Assembly (NCBI GenBank): GCA_029259875.1
Contig: JAJDEK010000393.1
Span: forward strand, 1 to 7,444
Direction of reading: 5' to 3'
DNA: 7,444 bases
Origin: Planctomycetaceae bacterium
Lineage (GTDB): Bacteria > Planctomycetota > Planctomycetia > Planctomycetales > Planctomycetaceae
The notes beneath the pieces are model-generated. The model had not been told where the DNA came from. It made no database searches and saw nothing but the letters and a program-made list of their open reading frames with translations. Position numbers and translations under genes: made by a program. This document shows, piece by piece, positions 1 to 4,935 of the stretch (positions are counted from its first letter, which is position 1; each line of letters begins with the position of its first letter).

Positions 1-505
1 GATAGAGACCGTAGGCTCCGTTGGTCGATTTTGGCCCTCCGGTCCATTCGGTACGAATTCCCCGAAAAGTGACATTATCTGCCCCCAATACTTTGATTGC
101 ATTATGACTGGTATCCTCAACAGCAAAATTCTCCAGTACCAAATTATCTCCACTTGCCAACAATCCATAACTACCATCACGTTGATTTTTAAATGTGAGT
201 ACGGTTTTATCTTGCCCTCGCCCGCGAATCGTGACATTGTCAGTCACCAGGTTCAAACCAGACTGTAATTCATAGGTTCCTGCTTCCAACTCAAGAATGT
301 CGCCCGGAATTGCCTGAATCAATCGCGATTGGAAGCGAAACGGAAAATCGGGGCCGGGTGAAAACGTATACGTCGCTGAAACCAGCTTCGGAGCAGTCGA
401 TTCCTCACCCTTTACGACAGAATTTCCTGATAAGAATCCACAAACCAGAAGAATACTCGCCAATCTGAAAACCTGTGTTGGTATGAAAGGATTGCTTTTT
501 GACAT
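1..505 (-). CDS. Secreted parallel beta-helix repeat protein, TIGR03805-like (N-terminal 168 residues; runs off left edge)
   Basis: The frame opens at an ATG (503-505, minus strand) and stays open to base 1, so only the N-terminal part is present. Residues 1 to about 39 look like a Sec signal peptide: a Lys near the start, a hydrophobic core LASILLVCGFLSG, and a possible cleavage after VVKG. The lipobox is poor (Val before the Cys), so a lipoprotein is unlikely. The rest reads as strand-turn repeats of a right-handed beta-helix: IPGDILELEAGTYEL, then NVTIRGRGQDKTVLTF, NLVLENFAVEDTSHNAIKV and NVTFRGIRTEWTGGPKSTNG. Rungs with DN-V-T/L-E-F turns and the TEWTGGP..TNGAYGLY block match, from memory, the TIGR03805 family of parallel beta-helix repeat proteins found in planctomycetes and marine proteobacteria. 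The fold suggests an envelope or extracellular polysaccharide-related role, but no catalytic site can be judged from this half. It lies 41 bp downstream of the aldehyde dehydrogenase homologue and may be co-transcribed with it. Confidence 0.8.
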   Translation of the reverse strand, partial: MSKSNPFIPTQVFRLASILLVCGFLSGNSVVKGEESTAPKLVSATYTFSPGPDFPFRFQSRLIQAIPGDILELEAGTYELQSGLNLVTDNVTIRGRGQDKTVLTFKNQRDGSYGLLASGDNLVLENFAVEDTSHNAIKVLGADNVTFRGIRTEWTGGPKSTNGAYGLY

Positions 506-546
506 GTCTGATGATCCTGCAATGACTCTACTTGAAGTGAATAACG

Positions 547-2247
547 TTATTTGAGTATGACAGAAAGCCCTACTCTTGATAGATTCATTAGCGAAGGTCG
601 GCTATACAACTTTAAGAGTTGCCAGCCAACGGATTCCGGGTTGGGATGAGAAGGGAACCAAACCGGTTTTGGAAATAAAGTCAGTGATCCATATAAAACG
701 GTTTTCTCAACATCTCTGAGAAAATAAGTGTTATGCACATTCCCAATACCGCTGGCAACATTTTTAAGATCGCCCCCTGGCGCACCTCCCCAGGGAGTTG
801 ACATGAATGCATAATTCAGAGCAGGCCAATGATTGATCCCAACAGCACCATACTGCATACGAAACACACAATGATTCAAAAATTCTTGGTGCGACTTTTG
901 AAACTGATCCGGAACGGTAATCGTAGCGCAGAGCGTTCCCCAAACCTCTTGATTCACAAATTCGACAGCCTGTTCAAGAAAACCGGTATCTGAATTCACA
1001 TCTAAAGCGGTTTCTGCACAAACGCAGACAAAAGATTCTTCCTGAAATAAATGCGGTGACTTCTTTGGGTCGGCATCACGAATCAATTTCCAGGGAAGGT
1101 ACTCTTTGTCATCAGGAACTTCACCAGCAAATCGTTCCCAACGTTCTGCTGCACCGGGATAATAAGCATAGCGTTTCGGAATTTGAGCTAAATGTTGTTC
1201 GATCATCGACAGAAATTGAGCTCGTTGCTGCCAATGACTGGCTGTGATGATCACTTTGGTAGCCAGACAATTAAAAGAAGCGTTATTGGCAATTGATGCG
1301 GCAATATTCTCGGCCTGAAATCGGAGTTGTTTTTCTGAATACTCACCAGGAACCACGATCCACGGCGAAACATTCCCCAACTCACTCGTAATTGGCACAT
1401 TAATACGAGGCTGATTATTTTGTTTCCGGGTCGCTTGTTCTGTAGGATCGCTCCCCCAGACAATGGCATCGTGAGTTTGCGTCGATCCCGTGATATGAAT
1501 TCGATCGATCGCAGGATGTTCTACCAAATAGGCACCATCACGCGCATCGCCACACACAATGCGCAAGAGCCCCACATCAATCAATGGTTTGAAAGCCTGT
1601 TTGAACACCGGTCTCAGGTAAGCATTCACCGGATTCATTTTGAGAAGAACACGTTCCCCCTCCTGCAGTATTTTTGTCAAGACATCAGTCGCGGGAATCG
1701 CAGACACATTCCCCGCACCAAGTACCAATGTCAACGGAAGTGATTCAGGATTTGTTATCTCCAACTGCTCAAGACTGAAAAGTGACGCAGATTCCTCTCC
1801 CTGCTTTAGCCAGGCTTCTGCCTTTAATCCGGAAAAAACAAGCGCATCATAAAGTCCAATCGTCGGAAAAACAGGCACGCGCCATTGTTTCTCTGACGAT
1901 TGCACAGCAGTTCCAGGCAAAGAGGGTTTGCCGGAACTCCGAACGGCCTTCAAACTAATCAACAAGATCTGAAGAAAACGGGCAACCGAAACAGGACCAG
2001 CCAGTACTTCTTCGGCACGAACCCGACTACCTTCTGGAATTTGCTTCGCTTGACAAGAAAGATTGGCCCATTCTTGAGCCGCTTCAGAAAGACTTTGCAA
2101 ACACTGTTCCGTCAATTGGATGCGCTGCTCGACTGAAAAGCCAACCGAACTTCGGTTGGCTTCAGCCAGATCTTCTAACGCCTGATCGATTTCAGGTTGA
2201 TTAGAATGGGAACGCTCTTGCTGATGCAAGGTTGTAGGCTCCATCAT
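547..2247 (-). CDS. Aldehyde dehydrogenase family protein, divergent
   Basis: A protein of about 566 residues with an ALDH-superfamily layout; these enzymes oxidise aldehydes to acids or acyl-CoA with NAD(P)+. Residues are numbered from the ATG at 2247. A nucleotide-binding stretch LGAGNVSAIPATD lies near 175-187, with a cofactor-type Lys in LLKMNP (K203). ITGST (252-256) corresponds to the usual FTGS. The general-base Glu is in SELGN (E289, usually ELGG), and the catalytic Cys is probably C327 in NNASFNC, where most members have NxGQxC. EESF (403-406) resembles the conserved E-x-F motif, and PWGGAPG (485-491) precedes a C-terminal tail of about 75 residues. The length exceeds the usual 480-500. 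No signal peptide or membrane segment is seen, so it is probably cytoplasmic. In-frame TTG (2262) and GTG (2259) lie upstream, but I chose the ATG; a second ATG follows directly (2244). No Shine-Dalgarno is visible before any of them. Substrate is unknown. Family is fairly sure, activity less so. Confidence 0.8.
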   Translation of the reverse strand: MMEPTTLHQQERSHSNQPEIDQALEDLAEANRSSVGFSVEQRIQLTEQCLQSLSEAAQEWANLSCQAKQIPEGSRVRAEEVLAGPVSVARFLQILLISLKAVRSSGKPSLPGTAVQSSEKQWRVPVFPTIGLYDALVFSGLKAEAWLKQGEESASLFSLEQLEITNPESLPLTLVLGAGNVSAIPATDVLTKILQEGERVLLKMNPVNAYLRPVFKQAFKPLIDVGLLRIVCGDARDGAYLVEHPAIDRIHITGSTQTHDAIVWGSDPTEQATRKQNNQPRINVPITSELGNVSPWIVVPGEYSEKQLRFQAENIAASIANNASFNCLATKVIITASHWQQRAQFLSMIEQHLAQIPKRYAYYPGAAERWERFAGEVPDDKEYLPWKLIRDADPKKSPHLFQEESFVCVCAETALDVNSDTGFLEQAVEFVNQEVWGTLCATITVPDQFQKSHQEFLNHCVFRMQYGAVGINHWPALNYAFMSTPWGGAPGGDLKNVASGIGNVHNTYFLRDVEKTVLYGSLTLFPKPVWFPSHPNPESVGWQLLKLYSRPSLMNLSRVGLSVILK

Positions 2248-2300
2248 GAGAACTAACACCAAATTTCTGTGGAACGAGTTATCAACTCAGCATAAATAGA

Positions 2301-3314
2301 CTATGGGGTAGAAACGACCTCTCCCCCTTGAATCGTTGAGAGTGCTTGATAAAGGTTTAAATCCACATTTTCACTGATAAAGTGAACTGATCCATCTCCA
2401 TAAAGAAAATGGGCTCCCCCCACATGCTGACTGCGGAAGTTACTTGTGGCATCAGCATCAGCACCAAATGAGCAATCAGAGTAGCCAGACAAGTCAATCA
2501 GCGTTTCCGTCGTAAATGCTTTGTTGATTCGGTCTGCCGTACTTCCAAAAACACTCGCTCTGGGCCCCATAAATAGGCCAGCTTTAAAGTCAGATGCGGG
2601 TGGTTGTGCTACAACCCAACCCTGAGACGCCTCGACAGGTGTCGCAGGTGCTGTATTACAACCTTGACCATCACAAAGAATAAATTGAGGTCCTGTTGCT
2701 CCTTCGCCCATGGCAATCGTGTTACTGGAACCATCAATGATATCTCGCATTTTGACCGATCGATTGATGTCAAACATGCCTTTAACATTACTGGCGTGAT
2801 TGCTTGAATTACACCAGGCAACATTCGACCCACGGCACATAAGGTAAGTTGTAATTCCAAACGTACCTCCTGCCGGTATAAAAGCCGCTAAGGCAGGCTC
2901 TGAAATCGGGTTAGTTCCTACGTTCGAAGGGCAAACAAATGTAGGAATGACAGTTCTGGCAACAACGGGAGATTGTTGTTCCCACGGCTTTGTTGAATCA
3001 TAAAGATTGGACAAGTTGCCTTGATCAAAATAAGGCAGTAACATCACAAGCCCGTTTGTAATAAAGTTACCACCGCCGGAAGAAGTAGCAAAGTTCACAC
3101 TAGTCCCCAAGGGAAACATGCTGTGCGCTTCGTGATAGTTGTGCATCGCCAAACCGAACTGCTTTAGATTGTTTTTGCACTGCGACCTGCGTGCGGCTTC
3201 ACGGGCCTGTTGAACTGCGGGTAACAGTAAGGCAATCAATATCGCAATAATTGCGATGACTACCAACAACTCGATGAGTGTGAATCCTCTCTTCAGAGGC
3301 TTACGATGTGCCAT
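2301..3314 (-). CDS. DUF1559 domain-containing protein with type IV pilin-like / type II secretion pseudopilin N-terminus
   Basis: 337 residues with a class III prepilin leader: a short basic start, then G10 before FTLIE, with Glu15 as the mature E5. A hydrophobic helix of about 22 residues ([19 protein letters not shown]) follows, then the amphipathic [16 protein letters not shown]. Prepilin peptidase is expected to cut after G10, leaving the protein anchored by this helix or assembled in a pseudopilus. The DUF1559 body has CPS (128-130), [11 protein letters not shown] (194-204) and the C-terminal signature H297[16 protein letters not shown]. Its eight or so Cys suggest disulfides in an exported domain. 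The family (SBP_bac_10 / DUF1559) is greatly expanded in planctomycetes, and its function is largely unknown. The ATG at 3314 has a strong GAGGAG site seven bases upstream, which fixes the start. It is first of three minus-strand genes, with a 53-bp gap to the ALDH-like ATG and no clear terminator between them. Family assignment is very secure; the role is not. Confidence 0.95.
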   Translation of the reverse strand: MAHRKPLKRGFTLIELLVVIAIIAILIALLLPAVQQAREAARRSQCKNNLKQFGLAMHNYHEAHSMFPLGTSVNFATSSGGGNFITNGLVMLLPYFDQGNLSNLYDSTKPWEQQSPVVARTVIPTFVCPSNVGTNPISEPALAAFIPAGGTFGITTYLMCRGSNVAWCNSSNHASNVKGMFDINRSVKMRDIIDGSSNTIAMGEGATGPQFILCDGQGCNTAPATPVEASQGWVVAQPPASDFKAGLFMGPRASVFGSTADRINKAFTTETLIDLSGYSDCSFGADADATSNFRSQHVGGAHFLYGDGSVHFISENVDLNLYQALSTIQGGEVVSTP

Positions 3315-3321
3315 AACGCTA

Positions 3322-3327
3322 CTCCTC
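3322..3327 (-). promoter_or_regulatory. Shine-Dalgarno site of the DUF1559 gene
   Basis: Minus-strand GAGGAG, seven bases before the ATG at 3314. It is the clearest ribosome binding site in the window and supports this start over any other. The ALDH-like and beta-helix genes downstream show nothing comparable. Confidence 0.8.
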
Positions 3328-3362
3328 GCATTTCCAAAAGGGTTAGGAAGTGTCTAATAATT

Positions 3363-3386
3363 CTGATTACTGCATCAGTGAATCAG
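3363..3386. repeat. Imperfect inverted repeat in the DUF1559 leader
   Basis: CTGATT (3363-3368) and AATCAG (3381-3386) are perfect complements. The next bases AC and GTG continue the pairing with one bulged base. It lies about 50 bp upstream of the DUF1559 ATG, in the probable untranslated leader, and could be a small RNA hairpin or an operator. No T-run follows in either direction. Confidence 0.35.
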
Positions 3387-3432
3387 TTTGACGACGGGAA
3401 CTCTCATTCGAGAAAAATGACGTTATCTATAT

Positions 3433-3564
3433 CTACTAAGAAACATGATCGAGCCCGTCTCGTTTCGCTAAACTTGAAAAAAATAGATTTGTATTTGAAA
3501 GCAATCGCGTTTCAATAACGAATACAAGGTTTCGCTTATTGTTATTACCTACGCTACTAAGAAA
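3433..3564. repeat. Pair of 11-bp direct repeats CTACTAAGAAA
   Basis: CTACTAAGAAA occurs at 3433-3443 and again at 3554-3564 in the same orientation, each preceded by GTTAT at slightly different spacing. Between them GTTTCGCT also occurs twice (3462-3469 and 3529-3536). They could be binding sites for a regulator of the DUF1559 gene or chance matches in AT-rich DNA. Confidence 0.35.
3488..3515 (-). promoter_or_regulatory. Possible promoter of the DUF1559 gene, overlapping a TTGAAA-N9-TTTCAA palindrome
   Basis: On the minus strand TTGAAA (plus positions 3510-3515; 5 of 6 to the -35 consensus) is followed after 16 bp by TACAAA (3488-3493; 4 of 6 to the -10). The -35 element is one arm of an inverted repeat TTGAAA-N9-TTTCAA (3495-3515). 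A start here would give a leader of about 165 nt. The -10 is weak and AT-rich DNA yields chance matches, so this is tentative. Confidence 0.25.
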
Positions 3565-3580
3565 ATTGATACACAATTTT
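3562..3580. repeat. AT-rich perfect hairpin AAAATTG-N5-CAATTTT
   Basis: A 7-bp perfect inverted repeat (3562-3568 with 3574-3580), extendable by a G-T and an A-T pair, around the loop ATACA. With only one G-C pair in the core stem it would be a weak terminator; it could be a protein site. It directly abuts the second CTACTAAGAAA repeat. Confidence 0.3.
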
Positions 3581-3705
3581 TTGAAAACGGTTATTAAAAA
3601 ATAGGCAAATACTAATTCAATCAACTAATAACTGCTGGCCCCTAAAGGAAATGACGTCAGAGAAAGACGGTTAGTGGCAGCAATTCAACATATTCGAAAA
3701 AAGAT

Positions 3706-3734
3706 TGGACAAACGGTAACGTTACCGTTACTAT
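3706..3734 (+). promoter_or_regulatory. Probable tetR promoter (TGGACA - 17 bp - TACTAT)
   Basis: TGGACA (3706-3711) matches the -35 consensus at 5 of 6 positions, and TACTAT (3729-3734) matches the -10 at 4 of 6, with the ideal 17-bp spacing. The 18-bp palindrome begins right after the -35 and ends on the first base of the -10. Transcription would start near 3741, giving a leader of about 150 nt before the ATG at 3892. The placement of the palindrome supports the promoter call more than the hexamer scores do. Confidence 0.5.
3712..3729. promoter_or_regulatory. Perfect 18-bp palindrome, candidate TetR operator
   Basis: AACGGTAACGTTACCGTT is its own reverse complement over all 18 bases; symmetry breaks at the next two bases on each side. 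Length, lack of a central gap and position 160 bp upstream of a TetR-family gene fit the operators this family binds as dimers. Because it fills the spacer between the -35 and -10 hexamers, a bound repressor would block RNA polymerase and make the gene autoregulated. I found no second full copy in the window. Confidence 0.65.
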
Positions 3735-3882
3735 GGGCAATGTTAATCGTCATCGTTCTAGATTTCAACAAAAATCTGAGCAATATTTAAATTTTTAAAA
3801 AATCCTGATTCTATATTTGCAATACTCTGGAATCTTCACACTAAGAAGTGGTGCAGTTACACTTGGCTTTCTCATTAAAAAC

Positions 3883-3886
3883 GGAG
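3883..3886 (+). promoter_or_regulatory. Ribosome binding site deciding the tetR start
   Basis: GGAG ends five bases before the ATG at 3892. This favours that ATG over the in-frame TTG at 3817, which lies in an AT-rich stretch without a ribosome site and would add residues before the normal TetR N-terminus. Confidence 0.65.
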
Positions 3887-3891
3887 TACTG

Positions 3892-4503
3892 ATGACATCA
3901 ACAAATGCAGAAACGGTACCTATAAAAAAGGAAGTCCGTTCCCAAGAAGCGATCCTTAAGGCTGCGATCAATGAGTTTGCTGAAAGAGGCGTGGATGGAG
4001 CGCGGATTGAATCCGTCGCACGTCAAGCAAAATTTAATAAGTCGCTGATCTATCGGTACTTCAATGATAAGCGTGGGCTATTTGAAGCCGCCCTGCAAAG
4101 CAAGCTTGAAGAACGAAATGAGAGTGTCGAAAAAATTCCCGTCGACATTGCCGAAATTTTACAATTTTACTTCCAAGAAAACTTACGAGACCAAAATTAT
4201 GTGCGTGTGCTTTTGAATGAAGCACAACAAAATAATGGTGAGCCTCTCATCGATGAGCCCTGGAGACAGGAGTATTATCAGAAACATGTCGACCGTTTGA
4301 AACAATCTCAGTCAGAAGGAGCGATTGCAGAGGGTCTTGATCCGACTTGTTTGATGACGATCTTAACGGCTCTTGTTTTTTTCCCTGCCACTCTGCCTCA
4401 ATTAGCGCAACTGATTTCTGGACATAAGGTTAACTCTAAAGAGTTCGAGCAACATTGGACTGAATGCTTATCAACAATGATCAAGCTCATCCAACCAAGT
4501 TGA
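3892..4503 (+). CDS. TetR/AcrR family transcriptional regulator
   Basis: 203 residues, normal for the family. After a short tail, the TetR_N domain spans about 16-65: SQEAILKAAINEFAERGVDGARIESVARQAKFNKSLIYRYFNDKRGLFEAAL. The turn-helix block ESVARQA-FNKSLIYRYF-DKRGLF is the classic recognition helix with the YxYF motif. Residues 75-203 form a mostly helical ligand-binding and dimerisation domain of unassigned subtype; MTILTALVFFPATLPQLAQLI (155-175) is a hydrophobic helix, probably buried rather than membrane-spanning. Such proteins are cytoplasmic repressors released from DNA by a small ligand. No efflux pump, enzyme or transporter gene is adjacent in the same orientation; the next gene (Prc-like protease) has its own promoter 330 bp downstream. 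The regulator probably controls itself through the 18-bp palindrome upstream and perhaps distant genes. Family assignment is secure; ligand and targets are unknown. Confidence 0.93.
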   Translation: MTSTNAETVPIKKEVRSQEAILKAAINEFAERGVDGARIESVARQAKFNKSLIYRYFNDKRGLFEAALQSKLEERNESVEKIPVDIAEILQFYFQENLRDQNYVRVLLNEAQQNNGEPLIDEPWRQEYYQKHVDRLKQSQSEGAIAEGLDPTCLMTILTALVFFPATLPQLAQLISGHKVNSKEFEQHWTECLSTMIKLIQPS

Positions 4504-4547
4504 TTTCATCACCTCAAAAAAACCCTCAGGCAAAAGTAAGATGTAAA

Positions 4548-4563
4548 CCTTTATCATTAAAGG
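4548..4563. repeat. Small perfect hairpin CCTTTA-TCAT-TAAAGG after tetR
   Basis: A 6-bp perfect stem with a 4-base loop, about 45 bp past the tetR stop codon. It lacks a T-run in either direction, so it is at best a weak terminator or an mRNA 3'-end stabiliser. Confidence 0.3.
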
Positions 4564-4642
4564 ACATATCTGCCTGCAATCTCTACTTCTCTCAACAAAG
4601 TTAACTGCAATAAACACTGTTAAACTTGTAGTTTTACTCATT

Positions 4643-4673
4643 TTCCCACTACTTCTCAGTGAAATAGTGGGAA
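4643..4673. repeat. Long hairpin TTCCCACTA...TAGTGGGAA
   Basis: A 9-bp perfect inverted repeat (4643-4651 with 4665-4673) around a 13-base loop. Within the loop TTC (4653-4655) and GAA (4661-4663) could continue the stem after one mismatch. It is the most stable-looking structure between tetR and the protease. There is no T-run on either side, so it is not a standard intrinsic terminator; it could be part of the tetR 3' UTR or a structured RNA. Confidence 0.5.
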
Positions 4674-4786
4674 TAATGACCAACAAAAGCGTCTTAAATA
4701 ACGTACTAATTTTCACTGAAGACATTATTTAGTGAATCAGGGTCTTTCAAGTAATTTTATGGTAAATCACCGCCTGATAAGTAGAT

Positions 4787-4829
4787 GAGAAAACAGAGCA
4801 CAAAAAATGTCACCTTGTCCTGTTTTCTC
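4787..4829. repeat. 10-bp perfect inverted repeat over the protease promoter
   Basis: GAGAAAACAG (4787-4796) and CTGTTTTCTC (4820-4829) are perfect complements separated by 23 bp. The arm centres are 33 bp apart, close to three helical turns. The right arm lies between the proposed -35 and -10 elements of the protease promoter, so this could be a two-site operator. It could instead fold as RNA if transcribed from upstream. Confidence 0.5.
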
Positions 4830-4841
4830 TGATCTTATAAT
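4815..4841 (+). promoter_or_regulatory. Probable protease promoter (TTGTCC - 15 bp - TATAAT)
   Basis: A perfect -10 TATAAT (4836-4841) with TTGTCC (4815-4820; 4 of 6) 15 bp upstream. The spacer is shorter than the ideal 17 bp. The predicted transcript would start near 4848 and have a leader of about 88 nt. That leader contains two copies of GTTTCTC 12 bp apart (4882-4888 and 4894-4900). The -10 is strong; the -35 assignment is less certain. Confidence 0.5.
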
Positions 4842-4935
4842 ATCGAACTGCATACATTAACAGATTCTCAGCTCAAAGCGGGTTTCTCTAATCGTTTCTC
4901 AACGTCACTTAAAATCCAAGAAACGGACGAAACTT

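Larger units (their letters stand above)
3315..3891. other. Divergent AT-rich intergenic region between the DUF1559 gene and tetR
   Basis: A 577-bp spacer between divergently transcribed genes. Short open frames in it (for example 3306-3518 plus and 3436-3624 minus) have no recognisable protein character and no good ribosome site. The left part, toward the DUF1559 gene, has short inverted and direct repeats and a possible distant promoter. The right part has the tetR promoter with its 18-bp palindrome (3712-3729), followed by a very A/T-rich stretch (about 3781-3818) in what would be the tetR leader. An in-frame TTG at 3817 would lengthen TetR by 25 residues of non-family sequence and is not favoured. 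Confidence 0.75.
4504..4935. other. Intergenic region between tetR and the protease gene, rich in inverted repeats
   Basis: 432 bp without a convincing gene. A minus-strand frame (4471-4725) overlaps the tetR end and looks spurious. The region holds a small hairpin after tetR (4548-4563), a long hairpin (4643-4673) whose loop is complementary to 4711-4719, an inverted repeat (4787-4829) and the protease promoter (4815-4841). No hairpin followed by a T-run is present, so no standard terminator of tetR is visible. Confidence 0.7.

Noticed and set aside
1056..2136. Several plus-strand open frames of 60-110 codons inside the ALDH-like gene
   Set aside because: They are antisense shadows of a clearly coding minus-strand gene, with no recognisable motifs or ribosome sites.
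2276..2288. GAGTT-ATC-AACTC hairpin between the DUF1559 and ALDH-like genes
   Set aside because: A 5-bp stem without a following T-run on the minus strand; too weak to call a terminator.
3651..3674. Seven-codon frame after AAAGGA, starting in the 8-bp palindrome TGACGTCA
   Set aside because: It lies upstream of the proposed tetR promoter and is too short to judge; an 8-bp palindrome is common by chance.
3733..3798. Small plus-strand open frame (21 codons, ATG at 3733) just after the tetR operator
   Set aside because: Its ATG overlaps the proposed -10 and lies upstream of the expected transcript start, and it has no ribosome site.
3817..3891. TTG-initiated extension of TetR by 25 residues
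   Set aside because: The ATG at 3892 has GGAG at proper spacing and gives a normal family length; the extension lacks a ribosome site.
4471..4725. Minus-strand open frame of 84 codons with a hydrophobic N-terminus
   Set aside because: It overlaps the 3' end of tetR, has no ribosome site, shows no family resemblance and runs through the 4643-4673 hairpin; probably a chance frame.
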